Below, one piece after another: positions 54,801-64,000 of a stretch of DNA of 64,000 nt. The notes beneath the pieces were generated by a model, which had not been told where the DNA came from, made no database searches, and was given only the letters and a program-made list of their open reading frames with translations. Numbering within the stretch: the first letter of the stretch is position 1; each line of letters begins with the position of its first letter. Source of the stretch: Polynucleobacter sp. MWH-UH24A (GTDB taxonomy: Bacteria > Pseudomonadota > Gammaproteobacteria > Burkholderiales > Burkholderiaceae); NCBI RefSeq assembly GCF_018687475.1, contig NZ_CP061292.1:806001-870000 (forward strand). Direction: 5' to 3'. A program made the translations under genes and the position numbers.

Positions 54801-55343
54801 TTCCCAGATCTGGTCTTGACGTGGCACGGCACACCAAGCACCTCTTTAGAAACCCATGCCTTAGGCATCGATGAGCAGCGACGGATGCAAGAGGGCGAGT
54901 GGTTTCATCAGATCCTTGAACGGATTACGCCGTCGCAATACCGCATGGCGGAGGCAATACCAGACCCTCAATCGCTTGCGAGTCGATTGGGTATCGACGA
55001 GGTCAGTGCGGAGCGAACCATCAAGCGCGCCCACTCGGTTTTTACTAGCCCTGCGTTGAACTCACTTTTTAATCCAGAGAGCTATCGCAATGCCTGGAAT
55101 GAGCTTGATGTGGTGAGCGAGGATGGGCGATGCTTACGGATTGATCGATTGGTTGAGTTTGATCACGAACTTGTTGTTCTCGATTACAAGCTTAGTATCC
55201 CAGAACAAGCGGATCCTCTGTATACCCAATATCAACAGCAGCTTGGACGCTATTGCCAAGCAGTACGAAAACTATTCCCCAACAAGCTTGTGCGCAGTCT
55301 TTTGATCGATTCACGGGGCCACGGTGCTAATTTATTGAATTAG
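51825..55343 (+). CDS. AddA-like UvrD-family helicase-nuclease
   Basis: The 1172-residue protein has Walker A SACAGSGKTWLL near residue 28, the Walker B-like ILIDEFQDTNPLQW, motif IV-type QSIYRFRRADPRL and LMTIHGAKGLEAPFVIILDC. The C-terminal nuclease domain has GEWFHQILERI and VVLDYKLSIPEQADP, then LYTQYQQQLGRYCQA. It forms with the upstream AddB-like gene a double-strand break processing enzyme analogous to AddAB/RecBCD. GTG 51825 overlaps the previous stop by 4 bases. Confidence 0.88.
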   Translation: MSAQQSLNISIVCDPQRSVVVSACAGSGKTWLLVARLVRILLSGESPRSILALTFTRKAAQEMRERLYQLLQSWTTFSDPEIIKALMERGLDAEAAQTQLQAARTLYPRLLSNPHTVSIDTFHGWFGRLLAGAPVSMGAQSGFTLREDAKRLQEECLEDWWASMPSDILQQYEYLIDQLGSAQANQFLFGTHGLVQQKGAWVFFKKACEARGECVTQALRKCCNTLSQPNPLLTKLQESTASHELRMLHDAFSNGGVRDQQGLTELSAALDALEQQQFDKALHLLIPVFMTRDELPRSRKDNDAASKAIQTYLEGQDYDLNRFIAIRQAWASACEQFVEWQSQQQALALNQAWFSIGTAMLEHIERAKERMRVRDFDDLELGVAQMISDPHVAAYWQARLDARYRHILIDEFQDTNPLQWQILRAWLAAYGEDHQKPKVFIVGDPKQSIYRFRRADPRLFTAATDFLQKHDQAHLEQQNTTRRNAPAIVEAVNRIFTSDRIPKAYPFQIQKTLWHAPDIPSHANLAHGEAYRLPLIPIIDEPQANARDNALAMPHLDRRETGAKQQRLLEGQRLAQLIDTVMRTRLVLDEVVDPSHHQQRNHVWRPARPGDFLVLVKRRQYLPEYEEALRHANLLFESPRLGGLLETLEVDDLIALLTILSNPNHDLALAQILRSPLYGMNEAQMQTLSELVQSNRGYRNWWEALSHANDHPYADVFLGIAQQLMAWMELAKHLPVHDLLDHVYYSGDIRCKYASVCQPRDRDQVLANLDAFLELALNLDGGRYPSLGRFITQLKQMRRGDQDETPDEGEMRGEVPLDDEGDDVDEGDFDLDTHSIAHRQQRIRLMTIHGAKGLEAPFVIILDCNHTAITNPGRGVLLDWDPDHEAPNHLSMFTKLSLSKAREELVEEEKQIALHENWNLLYVALTRAKQGLWLSGVESTRHRQQGGLVPDSWYERSCEGQVPVFTELDEASNAQTHSIASEPFTASETSFDFPDLVLTWHGTPSTSLETHALGIDEQRRMQEGEWFHQILERITPSQYRMAEAIPDPQSLASRLGIDEVSAERTIKRAHSVFTSPALNSLFNPESYRNAWNELDVVSEDGRCLRIDRLVEFDHELVVLDYKLSIPEQADPLYTQYQQQLGRYCQAVRKLFPNKLVRSLLIDSRGHGANLLN

Positions 55344-55795
55344 ATCTCGACGATCATTTCAATTTCAACGCAAGCCCCCAACGGTATTTGCGCAACCCCA
55401 AACGCACTGCGGGCGTGCTTTCCAATCTCACCAAATACCTCGACGATGAGTTCAGAACAGCCATTCATCACCAAATGCTGCTCAGTGAACTCAGAGCTTG
55501 AGTTAACAAGACCCATGACCTTAACAATCCGACGAACGCGATCGAGCGAACCGAGGTGAGCGTTGAGGGTTGAGAGTAAATCAATCGCGATGCTGCGCGC
55601 AGCCATCTGACCCGTGGCGGTATCCATATCAAAACCCAATTTGCCCACCCATGGTTTGCCATCGCGTTTGGCAATATGGCCCGAAAGAAATACCTGATGA
55701 CCGCTTGTGACGGCCATGACGTAGGCGGCTGCTGGTGCACCAGGGCTGGCTAGGGTAATTCCTAGGTCGCTCAGTTTTTGGGAAATGACGCTCAT
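55340..55795 (-). CDS. RidA-family protein
   Basis: The 151-residue protein is a YjgF/RidA-family member of the longer YoaB type: QVFLSGHIAKRDGKPWVG, IDLLSTLNAHLGSLDRVRRI and ARSAFGVAQIPLGACVEIEM (with the conserved Arg). Family members hydrolyse reactive enamines/imines. Its 3' end overlaps the helicase gene by 4 bases (convergent). Divergent from the cytochrome c genes. Confidence 0.85.
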   Translation of the reverse strand: MSVISQKLSDLGITLASPGAPAAAYVMAVTSGHQVFLSGHIAKRDGKPWVGKLGFDMDTATGQMAARSIAIDLLSTLNAHLGSLDRVRRIVKVMGLVNSSSEFTEQHLVMNGCSELIVEVFGEIGKHARSAFGVAQIPLGACVEIEMIVEI

Positions 55796-55940
55796 GAAAC
55801 TCCTTCAAGGATCGGGGTTAAATCCGAAATGATCGGACAAGCCTTTAGTATATGGAGATGACAAAAATACCTGACACAATTCGCTGTCCGCTATACTTCA
55901 GCCTACAAAATATTAACCATTTTGCAACACGATCACGCAT

Positions 55941-56303
55941 ATGAACAAAGCCATCGTTACTTCGCTCGGCGTCGCAGTATTCGCCAGCTTGTTTTCCCTC
56001 ACTGCCCATGCCCAAGAAACTAAAGGCTCTGCGAAAGCAGGCGAAGCCAAAGTCTGGATCTGCGTGGGTTGCCATGCCATCAATGACTACCGTGCCGATT
56101 GGCCACAGGTCTACCGCGTTCCCAAGTTAGGCGGCCAAAATGCAGATTACATTGCTGCTTCGCTTAAAGCCTATAAATCGGGTGAGCGTAAACATCCGAC
56201 GATGCGTGCGATTGCTGGAAGTTTGACTGATCAGGACATGGCTGACTTGGCCGCTTACTACTCGGCTCAAACCCCCACCTCTCCCCGTAATCCCTTAAAG
56301 TAA
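55941..56303 (+). CDS. Secreted monoheme cytochrome c
   Basis: The 120-residue protein has a signal peptide (VFASLFSLTAHAQ) and one haem motif CVGCH in WICVGCHAIN. An axial Met is likely in HPTMRAIAG. Sequence resembles c553/class I cytochromes of c4-like type. It is followed after 14 nt by another cytochrome c gene, so the pair may work together as an electron carrier. Confidence 0.87.
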   Translation: MNKAIVTSLGVAVFASLFSLTAHAQETKGSAKAGEAKVWICVGCHAINDYRADWPQVYRVPKLGGQNADYIAASLKAYKSGERKHPTMRAIAGSLTDQDMADLAAYYSAQTPTSPRNPLK

Positions 56304-56317
56304 TTGGAATCGAGAAC

Positions 56318-56662
56318 ATGATGAAATCCGCTCTGATCCTAACCTTGCTGAGTGCCTCAATTGGTACAGCCTTTGCCGGAAATGTTGCCAAGGGCAAAGA
56401 ACTAGTAGAAAAAAATAATTGCGCTGCCTGCCATGGCGCTGGCCTCAAGGCTCCCGTTGCTGCGGCTTATCCAAAAATCGCTGGTCAATACGAAGACTAT
56501 TTGTACTATGCCTTGAAGTCTTATAAGGTGGATGGCAGTTCCTTAGTGGGCCGCAATAATGCCATCATGCAATCGCAAGTAAAGCAATTTAGCGATAAAG
56601 ATCTAAAAGATATGGCTGCGTACATCGCATCCATTCCAGGCGATCTGATCGTAAAAAAGTAG
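56318..56662 (+). CDS. Secreted monoheme cytochrome c
   Basis: The 114-residue protein has a signal peptide (LLSASIGTAFA) and one haem motif CAACH in NNCAACHGAG. Axial Met is likely in NNAIMQSQV. It is shorter than the first but related in pattern. A strong terminator follows, so the two cytochrome genes form a closed unit. Confidence 0.87.
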   Translation: MMKSALILTLLSASIGTAFAGNVAKGKELVEKNNCAACHGAGLKAPVAAAYPKIAGQYEDYLYYALKSYKVDGSSLVGRNNAIMQSQVKQFSDKDLKDMAAYIASIPGDLIVKK

Positions 56663-56682
56663 AGCACCACTGCTTAATAAAG

Positions 56683-56708
56683 GCCTCCAAGAATATGGAG
56701 GCTTTTTT
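56683..56708 (+). terminator. Rho-independent terminator after the cytochrome genes
   Basis: GCCTCC and GGAGGC form a 6-bp stem on an 8-nt loop, directly followed by six T. It ends the two-gene cytochrome transcript, and its T-tract reaches the last bases of the convergent GntR gene. Confidence 0.85.
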
Positions 56709-57345
56709 ATTTAGCAGCCTCTAAACCATGAGCAAGGTGAGTGCGCATGGCCTGCTCTGCAGCAACTGGATCGCGCTTGAGGAGGGCTTTTAAGATCTCA
56801 CGGTGCTCGCTTAAGGATTGTTGCAAACGACCTGTGCGCGATAAAGAATCCTTGCGTTGCAGTTTTAGAACCTTACGAAGATCAGCAATCACGCTGGTCA
56901 TCCATGGATTGGCCGCAATGGCAATAATGCGTTCATGAAAACGCACATTGGTATCAAAAAATAAATCGAGGTTGCGATCGGCCGCGGCTTTCTCAAGACG
57001 CAAGTGCAGATCATCTAAGGCATTCAAATCACTTTCTTTAGCCTTAGTGGCAGCCTCCTTGGCAGCCTCACCTTCAAGCAGGGAGAGAACCGTAAAGATT
57101 TGCTCGAGGTCGCCACGATTGACTTCGGTCACGTAAGCACCGCGGCGCAGTTTCATGGTGATTAACCCCTCAGCCGCCAATACCTTAATTGCTTCGCGCA
57201 TGGGGGTACGACTAATCCCAAATTCTTTGGCCAATGATTGCTCATCGATCCAGGCACCGGGTGCTAAGTGGTGGGCAAAAATACGGCTGCGTAGCTGGTC
57301 TGCTACTTCTTCATACAGCGGCCGTGATGATAGTAATTTGCTCAT
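56707..57345 (-). CDS. GntR-family (FCD) transcriptional regulator
   Basis: A 212-residue regulator. The N-terminal winged helix has YEEVADQLRSRIFAHHLAPG, then LAKEFGISRTPMREAIKVLA and GLITMKLRRGAYV; the C-terminal helical FCD domain (DLEQIFTVLSLLEGEAAKEA and RDPVAAEQAMRTHLAHG) binds an organic-acid ligand. It lies divergent to the methylmalonyl-CoA mutase operon, which it probably controls. Confidence 0.9.
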   Translation of the reverse strand: MSKLLSSRPLYEEVADQLRSRIFAHHLAPGAWIDEQSLAKEFGISRTPMREAIKVLAAEGLITMKLRRGAYVTEVNRGDLEQIFTVLSLLEGEAAKEAATKAKESDLNALDDLHLRLEKAAADRNLDLFFDTNVRFHERIIAIAANPWMTSVIADLRKVLKLQRKDSLSRTGRLQQSLSEHREILKALLKRDPVAAEQAMRTHLAHGLEAAK

Positions 57346-57396
57346 TTATATGTAAGTGCTTGTTTATCAAGTAATTATTCCTACCTAACACTATTT

Positions 57397-57420
57397 TTGA
57401 ATTCATAATTATGTATTCAA
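57397..57420. promoter_or_regulatory. 24-bp palindrome, candidate GntR operator
   Basis: TTGAATTCATAATTATGTAT plus TCAA is palindromic except for one mismatched pair. It lies between the GntR gene and mcm, 52 bases upstream of gntR. This is the position and symmetry of an operator for a dimeric FCD regulator. Direct repeats ATGCACAT at 57468-57475 and 57478-57485 lie between it and the mcm start. Confidence 0.55.
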
Positions 57421-57496
57421 TTCTATAGACAAATCCATAAAAGTCAAGCAAAATAGCAAAAATATCAATGCACATTCATGCACATATGGGGCGCTT

Positions 57497-59674
57497 ATGA
57501 CGAAGAACGCATCACAACCCAGCGGGCAGTGGCCAACTGCAGCGGATCAATCCCTCGAGCAATGGCAAAAAGCAGCCAGTAAATCGGCTCCAAACGGTAA
57601 CCCGGATGCCCTGGGATGGGACACACCGGATGGCATTCATCTCAAGGCGCTCTATACCAAGAACGATCTTGAGGGACTGCCTTATGTGAACTCACTCCCC
57701 GGGTTTGAACCCTATCTGCGTGGACCCCAAGCCACGATGTACGCGGTGCGCCCATGGACCATTCGTCAATACGCCGGATTCTCAACAGCCGAAGAGTCCA
57801 ATCGCTTCTATCGCAAAGCCCTCGAAGGGGGTGGACAAGGGGTCTCGGTGGCATTTGATCTCGCCACGCATCGGGGCTATGACTCAGATCATCCCCGCGT
57901 TGTCGGTGATGTCGGTAAAGCAGGGGTTGCCATTGACTCAGTAGAAGATATGAAGATTCTGTTTGATGGTATCCCGCTCGACAAAATCTCGGTGTCGATG
58001 ACCATGAACGGTGCGGTCTTACCAGTTTTGGCCGGTTATATCGTGGCTGGTGAAGAGCAAGGCGTGAAGCAAGAGCAACTAAGCGGCACGATTCAGAATG
58101 ACATTCTCAAAGAGTTCATGGTGCGCAATACCTACATCTACCCACCTGGACCCTCGATGCGCATCGTCGGTGACATCATTGAGTACACCGCAAAGAATAT
58201 GCCCAAGTTCAACTCGATTTCCATCTCGGGTTATCACATGCAAGAAGCTGGAGCGAATCAAGCCCTCGAGCTGGCATTCACACTGGCCGATGGCAAAGAG
58301 TATGTAAAGACTGCCTTAGCCAAGGGCTTAGATGTGGATGAGTTTGCTGGACGCTTATCGTTCTTCTTTGCGATTGGTATGAACTTCTATCTGGAGGTCG
58401 CAAAACTGCGCGCAGCACGAATGCTGTGGTGGCGGATCATGAAAGAGTTCAATCCCAAGAACCCGAAGTCATCGATGTTGCGCACCCATTGCCAAACCTC
58501 TGGCTGGTCGCTTACCGAACAAGATCCCTATAACAACGTGGTGCGTACCACGATTGAAGCGATGGCCGCGGTCTTCGGCGGCACACAGTCCCTACACACC
58601 AATTCATTTGACGAAGCGATTGCCTTGCCCTCGGAGATGTCCTCCCGAATTGCGCGCAATACCCAATTAATCTTGCAAGAAGAAACTCATATCACGAGCG
58701 TGGTTGATCCGTGGGCAGGATCGTTCATGATGGAGAAACTCACTCAAGAGATGGCCGATGCTGCCTGGGAAATTATTTTGGAAGTGGATCAGATGGGCGG
58801 CATGACCAAAGCTGTGGAAAGTGGTTGGGCCAAACTAAAGATCGAAGCGGCCGCTGCACAAAAGCAAGCCAAGATCGACTCTGGGTCGGATGTGATCGTG
58901 GGTGTCAACAAATACAAACTGCAAGAAGAGAGTTTGGTAGATGTCTTAGTCATCGATAACGATATGGTTCGCAATAATCAAATTGCTCGTTTAAAGGACA
59001 TCAAGGCTAAGCGAAATCAAGCGCAGGTGGATCAAGCCCTGGCGAATCTGACAGCAGCAGCTGAGAACAACACGGGTAATTTATTGGATTTAGCGGTCAA
59101 AGCAATTCGTTTACGCGCAACGGTGGGCGAGGTGTCGGATGCTTTGGAGAAAGTTTATGGGCGCCACCGTGCCGATACACAAAAGGTGACCGGAGTGTAC
59201 GCAGCCGCATACGATTCAGCCGAAGGATGGGAAAAACTCAAAGTGGAGATCGCTGAGTTTGCCAAAGAACATGGACGCCGTCCGCGGGTCATGATCGCGA
59301 AGCTTGGTCAGGATGGGCATGATCGGGGTGCCAAAGTGGTAGCCACTGCTTATGCCGATCTAGGCTTTGATGTCGATATGGGACCTTTATTTCAGACACC
59401 TGAAGAGTGCGCGCGTCAAGCCATTGAGAATGATGTGCATGCGTTGGGTATTTCTACCTTAGCAGCGGGTCATAAAACCTTAGTTCCTGCAATTGTGGCG
59501 GAACTCAAAAAGCAAGGCGCCGATGACATCATCGTGTTCGTTGGCGGAGTGATTCCACGACAAGATTACGAGTTTCTGTATGAGGCAGGCGTGAAGGGCA
59601 TCTACGGACCCGGTACGCCGATCCCAGCGTCAGCAAAAGACGTGCTTGAGCAAATTCGGAACAACCTACGCTGA
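57497..59674 (+). CDS. scpA: Methylmalonyl-CoA mutase
   Basis: The 725-residue B12 enzyme isomerises methylmalonyl-CoA to succinyl-CoA. The N-terminal TIM-barrel part has [20 protein letters not shown] and [20 protein letters not shown]; the C-terminal cobalamin domain has the DxHxxG motif in DGHDRG (606-611, His608 the cobalt ligand). It is a single-chain form. It heads an operon with meaB, pccB and pccA. Confidence 0.95.
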   Translation: MTKNASQPSGQWPTAADQSLEQWQKAASKSAPNGNPDALGWDTPDGIHLKALYTKNDLEGLPYVNSLPGFEPYLRGPQATMYAVRPWTIRQYAGFSTAEESNRFYRKALEGGGQGVSVAFDLATHRGYDSDHPRVVGDVGKAGVAIDSVEDMKILFDGIPLDKISVSMTMNGAVLPVLAGYIVAGEEQGVKQEQLSGTIQNDILKEFMVRNTYIYPPGPSMRIVGDIIEYTAKNMPKFNSISISGYHMQEAGANQALELAFTLADGKEYVKTALAKGLDVDEFAGRLSFFFAIGMNFYLEVAKLRAARMLWWRIMKEFNPKNPKSSMLRTHCQTSGWSLTEQDPYNNVVRTTIEAMAAVFGGTQSLHTNSFDEAIALPSEMSSRIARNTQLILQEETHITSVVDPWAGSFMMEKLTQEMADAAWEIILEVDQMGGMTKAVESGWAKLKIEAAAAQKQAKIDSGSDVIVGVNKYKLQEESLVDVLVIDNDMVRNNQIARLKDIKAKRNQAQVDQALANLTAAAENNTGNLLDLAVKAIRLRATVGEVSDALEKVYGRHRADTQKVTGVYAAAYDSAEGWEKLKVEIAEFAKEHGRRPRVMIAKLGQDGHDRGAKVVATAYADLGFDVDMGPLFQTPEECARQAIENDVHALGISTLAAGHKTLVPAIVAELKKQGADDIIVFVGGVIPRQDYEFLYEAGVKGIYGPGTPIPASAKDVLEQIRNNLR

Positions 59675-59683
59675 GCCCTTGCG

Positions 59684-60715
59684 ATGCCCAATGCCCCAAG
59701 CGATGAGCAGTTAGTGGCGGCCTTGCTCGGCAAACCGTGCACCGAGCAACGTCGAGCATTGGCTAAAGCCATTACCTTGTTGGAGTCAACGCGACTCGAT
59801 CATCGCACTCGGGCCGATCAATTACTCAACACCATCTTGCCGCACACTGGACGATCCTTTCGTCTCGGAATCTCAGGAGTGCCGGGCGTTGGTAAATCCA
59901 CCCTCATCGAAAACTTAGGTCTTTACTTAATCTCAAAAGGCCATCGAGTTGCTGTCCTTGCAATTGATCCCTCATCGAGTTTGTCTGGCGGATCAATCCT
60001 CGGGGATAAAACTCGCATGGAACTTCTCTCCGTCAATGAGAACGCCTTTATTCGTCCAAGTCCCTCATCGGGCACCTTGGGCGGTGTTGCTGAGCGCACC
60101 CGGGAGGTGATGCTCTTAGCCGAAGCCGCTGGGCATGATGTGGTGATTGTGGAGACCGTTGGGGTAGGGCAAAGCGAGATTGCAGTGGCTGGCATGACCG
60201 ATCTCTTTATGTTGTTGCAACTCCCCAATGCCGGCGATGATTTGCAAGCCATCAAAAAGGGAGTAATGGAGATCGCTGATCTGATTGTGATCAATAAAGC
60301 CGATCTCGATCCCAATGCGGCGACCCGTGCCCAAGCATTTATTACCAGCTCCTTGCGCTTAATGGGATTTCAGGGGAACCCAGACCACGCCGCTCATCAT
60401 GCCGAGCAATGGCATCCCGTGGTCATGCAAATGAGTGCACTCCTTAATCAAGGTGTGGCGCAGTTATGGGATGAGATCGCACGCTTTCAATCCCTTGAAA
60501 CAAAAAATGGCCATTTACAGACGCGTCGCCGTCAGCAAGCCACGGCCTGGATGTGGGAACGTATTGATAGCGCGCTCAAAAGTAATTTTAAGAACCATCC
60601 TGGCGTACAGCAGTTATTACCCGAACTCAGTGCCGCAGTCAATGTGGGCACGATCGCCCCATCCGTAGCAGCGCGTCGCTTACTCGACGCGATGCAAACA
60701 CCCGATATTCGATAG
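59684..60715 (+). CDS. meaB: Methylmalonyl-CoA mutase-associated GTPase MeaB
   Basis: The 343-residue G3E-family GTPase protects and reloads methylmalonyl-CoA mutase with cobalamin. Walker A is GVPGVGKST (65-73), with [30 protein letters not shown] and the specificity motif [10 protein letters not shown]. It follows the mutase by 9 nt and precedes pccB by 8 nt. Confidence 0.94.
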   Translation: MPNAPSDEQLVAALLGKPCTEQRRALAKAITLLESTRLDHRTRADQLLNTILPHTGRSFRLGISGVPGVGKSTLIENLGLYLISKGHRVAVLAIDPSSSLSGGSILGDKTRMELLSVNENAFIRPSPSSGTLGGVAERTREVMLLAEAAGHDVVIVETVGVGQSEIAVAGMTDLFMLLQLPNAGDDLQAIKKGVMEIADLIVINKADLDPNAATRAQAFITSSLRLMGFQGNPDHAAHHAEQWHPVVMQMSALLNQGVAQLWDEIARFQSLETKNGHLQTRRRQQATAWMWERIDSALKSNFKNHPGVQQLLPELSAAVNVGTIAPSVAARRLLDAMQTPDIR

Positions 60716-60723
60716 GAGTTTCT

Positions 60724-62256
60724 ATGCAAGACATTATTTCTCAATTGGAATCTAAGCGTGAGTTAGCACGTCTCGGTGGCGGTCAAAAACGTATTGCTGC
60801 TCAGCACGCCAAAGGCAAACTCACCGCACGCGAGCGGATCGAGTTATTGCTTGATGAAGACTCATTTGAAGAGTGGGATATGTTTGTAGAGCATCGCTGT
60901 ACGGATTTTGGCATGGCCGATCAAACTGTACCGAGCGATGGCGTCGTCACCGGATACGGCATGATTAACGGCCGCTTGGTGTTTGTGTTCTCGCAAGACT
61001 TCACAGTTCTGGGCGGCTCTTTATCCGAAGCCCATGCCGAGAAAATCTGCAAGATCATGGATCAAGCCATGAAAGTCGGCGCGCCTGTCATCGGACTGAA
61101 TGACTCGGGTGGTGCGCGGATTCAGGAGGGGGTGGCTTCACTTGGTGGCTATGCGGAGATCTTTCAGCGTAATGTATCCGCTTCGGGTGTGATCCCGCAA
61201 ATCTCTTTGATCATGGGTCCTTGCGCAGGTGGCGCAGTGTACTCGCCTGCGTTGACGGATTTCATCTTCATGGTGAAAGACACCTCGTACATGTTTGTGA
61301 CCGGACCCGAGGTAGTAAAAACCGTAACGCACGAGGATGTCACCGCAGAAGATCTGGGCGGTGCGAACACCCATTCCACCGTATCCGGTGTTTGTGATCT
61401 AGCCTTTAATAACGATGTCGAGGCAATCATGATGCTGCGACGCTTTTATAGCTACTTGCCGCTCTCGAATAAAGAAAAAGCCCCATTTCTGGGTGGCTTG
61501 GTTTGGTCGGACGAGCCCGATTACTCACTTGATACCTTAGTACCCCTCAATCCCAATCAGCCCTATGACATGAAAGAGCTGATTCACAAGATTGTGGATG
61601 ATGAAGACTTCTTTGAGTTGCAGCCCGACTATGCGAAGAACATCATCATTGGCTTTGCCCGCATTGGTGGTCAAACCGCGGGTATTGTTGCCAATCAACC
61701 GCTGGTACTCGCAGGGTGCCTTGATATCAAATCATCGATTAAAGCTGCTCGGTTTGTGCGCTTTTGTGATGCTTTCAATATCCCAGTAGTAACTTTGGTC
61801 GACGTGCCAGGCTTTATGCCAGGCACTGCTCAAGAGTACGGTGGCATTATTAAGCACGGTGCTAAGTTGCTCTACGCTTACGCCGATTGCACCGTTCCCA
61901 AAGTAACCTTAATTACACGCAAAGCCTATGGTGGTGCCTACGATGTGATGGCATCCAAGCATTTGCGAGGCGATGTGAACTTTGCCTGGCCTTCGGCAGA
62001 GATTGCAGTGATGGGACCGAAGGGTGCCGTTGAAATTATCTTCCGCGAAGAAAAAAATGATTCGCAAAAGATTGCCGAGCGTGAAGCGGAATACAAAGCG
62101 AAGTTTGCGAATCCATTTGTCGCAGGACGGCGTGGCTATATCGACGATGTGATCATGCCCCATGAATCACGTAAGCGCATCGCACGATCGCTGGCCATGC
62201 TCCAAGATAAGGATTTACAAAATCCACCCCGTAAACATGGCAACATCCCACTTTAA
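60724..62256 (+). CDS. pccB: Acyl-CoA carboxylase beta subunit, propionyl-CoA carboxylase type
   Basis: The 510-residue carboxyltransferase has [20 protein letters not shown], the oxyanion loops [20 protein letters not shown] and [20 protein letters not shown], then [20 protein letters not shown] and [20 protein letters not shown]. Together with the next gene it makes methylmalonyl-CoA from propionyl-CoA. Context with mutase and MeaB supports the propionyl-CoA role over acetyl-CoA. Confidence 0.93.
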   Translation: MQDIISQLESKRELARLGGGQKRIAAQHAKGKLTARERIELLLDEDSFEEWDMFVEHRCTDFGMADQTVPSDGVVTGYGMINGRLVFVFSQDFTVLGGSLSEAHAEKICKIMDQAMKVGAPVIGLNDSGGARIQEGVASLGGYAEIFQRNVSASGVIPQISLIMGPCAGGAVYSPALTDFIFMVKDTSYMFVTGPEVVKTVTHEDVTAEDLGGANTHSTVSGVCDLAFNNDVEAIMMLRRFYSYLPLSNKEKAPFLGGLVWSDEPDYSLDTLVPLNPNQPYDMKELIHKIVDDEDFFELQPDYAKNIIIGFARIGGQTAGIVANQPLVLAGCLDIKSSIKAARFVRFCDAFNIPVVTLVDVPGFMPGTAQEYGGIIKHGAKLLYAYADCTVPKVTLITRKAYGGAYDVMASKHLRGDVNFAWPSAEIAVMGPKGAVEIIFREEKNDSQKIAEREAEYKAKFANPFVAGRRGYIDDVIMPHESRKRIARSLAMLQDKDLQNPPRKHGNIPL

Positions 62257-62278
62257 TTTAATCGACTGACCAATCACT

Positions 62279-64000
62279 ATGTTTAAGAAAATCTTAATTG
62301 CTAACCGCGGTGAAATTGCATGCCGAGTGATGTTGACCGCTAAACGGTTGGGGATCCAAACGGTAGCGGTTTATTCTGAGGCGGATGCCGAAGCCCGTCA
62401 TGTAAGGATTGCCGATGAGGCCGTTTGCATTGGACCACCACCATCACGAGAGTCGTATTTGCGTATGGATCGCATAATTGCTGCCTGCAAAGAAACAGGA
62501 GCGCAAGCAGTGCATCCAGGCTACGGGTTCTTGTCTGAGAACGAAGAGTTTGCCAAACGGGTTGAGGAAGAGGGCATTATCTTTATTGGCCCTAAATACC
62601 AATCGATTGCTGCGATGGGTGACAAGATTGCCTCCAAGAAACTCGCTCTTGAGGCGAAAGTAAATACCATCCCCGGTCACAATGCAGCCATTGATGACCC
62701 ACAGGCTGCGGTAAAAATTGCGCAGGGCATTGGTTACCCTGTGATGATCAAGGCCTCCGCTGGAGGTGGTGGTAAGGGATTACGCGTTGCGTATAACGAT
62801 CAAGAAACTGCCGAAGGCTTTGTGGCCTGCAAAAACGAAGCACTCAATAGTTTTGGTGACGATCGCGTGTTCATTGAGAAGTTTGTGGAAGAACCTCGCC
62901 ATATCGAGATCCAGGTATTGGGTGATGCGCATGGCAATGTGGTGTATCTGTGGGAGCGTGAGTGCTCCATTCAGCGCCGCCATCAAAAAGTGATTGAAGA
63001 AGCACCATCACCCTTTTTGGACGATGCCACCCGTAAAGCCATGGGCGAGCAAGCGGTTGCTCTTGCTAAAGCAGTTCATTACCAATCAGCAGGTACTGTT
63101 GAGTTTGTGGTTGGTAAGGATAAGTCCTTCTACTTCTTAGAAATGAACACGCGCTTGCAGGTTGAGCATCCGGTCACCGAATGCATTACAGGACTTGATC
63201 TTGTGGAGCAAATGATCCGAGTGGCCGCTGGCGAGAAGTTGGCCTTTACCCAAAACCAAATCCCACGTAAAGGCTGGGCCATGGAGTGCCGCATCAATGC
63301 GGAAGACCCATTACGTAACTTCTTACCCTCGACCGGGCGCTTAGTGAAATATCAGCCACCCGCATCAAACGATGGTGTACGAGTTGATACGGGTGTGTAT
63401 GAGGGCGGTGAGATCCCGATGTATTACGACTCCATGATTGCCAAACTGATTACGCATGGAGCCAATCGCGATGAAGCGATGAGCAAAATGCGCGGAGCGC
63501 TCAATGAGTTTGTGATTCGGGGAATTCATTCAAACATTCAATTCCAATCCGCCTTGTTGCAGCACCCACGTTTTCTATCGGGCCAGTTCAATACTGGATT
63601 CATTGCTGAAGAGTTCCCCAAAGGATTCTTAAAAGAATCCGTTCTACCAACTGACCCCAATCGTTTACCAGCCCTAGCCAGTTTTGTGCACCGCCGGTAT
63701 TTGGAGCGCGCCAAATTGCTTGAAGGGCAACTCTTGGGCCACGAGATGAAGATTACGCAAGAGTTTGTGGTGATGCATGGTGAGACTTCCTACAACACCA
63801 AGATTGAGCAGCGTGATCACGGTTACCAAATATCCGTCAAGGCCAATCAAGGAAAACACGCGATGACGGATTATTTCCTTGAGAGTGATTGGCAACCAGG
63901 TTCCATTCGCTTGGCGTATCGCTTAAACGATGGGCCCATGGCATGTGCGCAAGTGGAGCGCCCAGGATTGGGCTATGTGTTGATGCAAGATGGCGTGCAT
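62279..64000 (+). CDS. pccA: Acyl-CoA carboxylase alpha subunit (biotin carboxylase part), cut by window end
   Basis: The frame opens at ATG 62279 and continues past the last base; 574 codons are seen. MFKKILIANRGEIACRVM is the N-terminal biotin carboxylase sequence; ATP-grasp KASAGGGGKGLRV, HIEIQVLGDAHGNVVYLWER and EMNTRLQVEHPVTE follow. The biotin carrier domain with its MKM lysine is expected beyond the window. The gene starts 22 nt after pccB. No methylmalonyl-CoA epimerase gene is in the visible part of the operon. Confidence 0.93.
   Translation, partial: MFKKILIANRGEIACRVMLTAKRLGIQTVAVYSEADAEARHVRIADEAVCIGPPPSRESYLRMDRIIAACKETGAQAVHPGYGFLSENEEFAKRVEEEGIIFIGPKYQSIAAMGDKIASKKLALEAKVNTIPGHNAAIDDPQAAVKIAQGIGYPVMIKASAGGGGKGLRVAYNDQETAEGFVACKNEALNSFGDDRVFIEKFVEEPRHIEIQVLGDAHGNVVYLWERECSIQRRHQKVIEEAPSPFLDDATRKAMGEQAVALAKAVHYQSAGTVEFVVGKDKSFYFLEMNTRLQVEHPVTECITGLDLVEQMIRVAAGEKLAFTQNQIPRKGWAMECRINAEDPLRNFLPSTGRLVKYQPPASNDGVRVDTGVYEGGEIPMYYDSMIAKLITHGANRDEAMSKMRGALNEFVIRGIHSNIQFQSALLQHPRFLSGQFNTGFIAEEFPKGFLKESVLPTDPNRLPALASFVHRRYLERAKLLEGQLLGHEMKITQEFVVMHGETSYNTKIEQRDHGYQISVKANQGKHAMTDYFLESDWQPGSIRLAYRLNDGPMACAQVERPGLGYVLMQDGVH

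Noticed and set aside
1..64000. CRISPR array or insertion sequence
   Set aside because: No spaced direct repeats of array form and no transposase or integrase frame was found.

Overview
The window reads as a chromosomal segment of a free-living betaproteobacterium of the Burkholderiaceae, most like Polynucleobacter. The basis is small tightly packed genes, moderate GC, several orphan Bug-type (tripartite tricarboxylate) periplasmic receptors, a RutE/NAD-isocitrate dehydrogenase/PccBA-Mcm gene complement and Burkholderiales-type conserved small proteins (DUF2237, DUF5993, TIGR02450). The genus is inferred from gene content; no rRNA or other marker is present to prove it.

Layout. 1-8.5 kb is core housekeeping: suhB (cut by the window edge), lpxH-ppiB-TPR lipoprotein on the minus strand, then cysS-alkA-like-accA-tilS-lysC on the plus strand, ending at a tRNA-Ser(GCU). 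8.65-14.4 kb, directly behind the tRNA, is visibly AT-rich and accessory-looking: a lipid-anchored subtilisin autotransporter flanked by secreted proteins and lipoproteins, three of which end in nearly the same SHOCT tail. 14.5-18.7 kb returns to ordinary sequence with a frameshifted CIA30 gene, small proteins, sodC, NAD-isocitrate dehydrogenase, rutE and a thioesterase. 19-25.4 kb holds two Bug receptors, an unusual structured non-coding element (21.63-21.84 kb), an orphan PIN protein and a TRAP transporter (dctQM with dctP convergent).

25.4-30.3 kb is a run of small conserved genes (TIGR02450, holin-like, DUF3445, BLUF photosensor, CBS, CMD, Lon-N domain) with two very short membrane or lipoprotein genes. 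30.4-33.7 kb is a four-gene catabolic cassette: Bug receptor, Rid-like protein, aspartate dehydrogenase-like, RraA-like. Together these could take an aspartate-like amino acid to pyruvate. 36.1-38.6 kb is a second Bug/RraA/FAH cluster, followed by enoyl-CoA hydratase plus CoA transferase.

41-48.9 kb carries DUF5993-dsbB-Bug, a glycine-zipper lipoprotein, a MATE pump, a GT-C glycosyltransferase, rpmE2 with a Lys/Ala-rich tail, rho and trxA. 48.98-55.3 kb is an AddB/AddA-like helicase-nuclease pair. The window ends with two small cytochromes c and a GntR regulator divergent from the propionyl-CoA/methylmalonyl-CoA operon (mcm, meaB, pccB, pccA; the last is cut by the window end). A near-perfect 24-bp palindrome lies between the regulator and the operon.

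No CRISPR array, insertion sequence, transposase, integrase, rRNA or replication origin was seen. The strongest candidates for something undescribed are the structured element at 21.63-21.84 kb, the aspartate-type catabolic cassette, and the SHOCT/subtilisin island behind tRNA-Ser.
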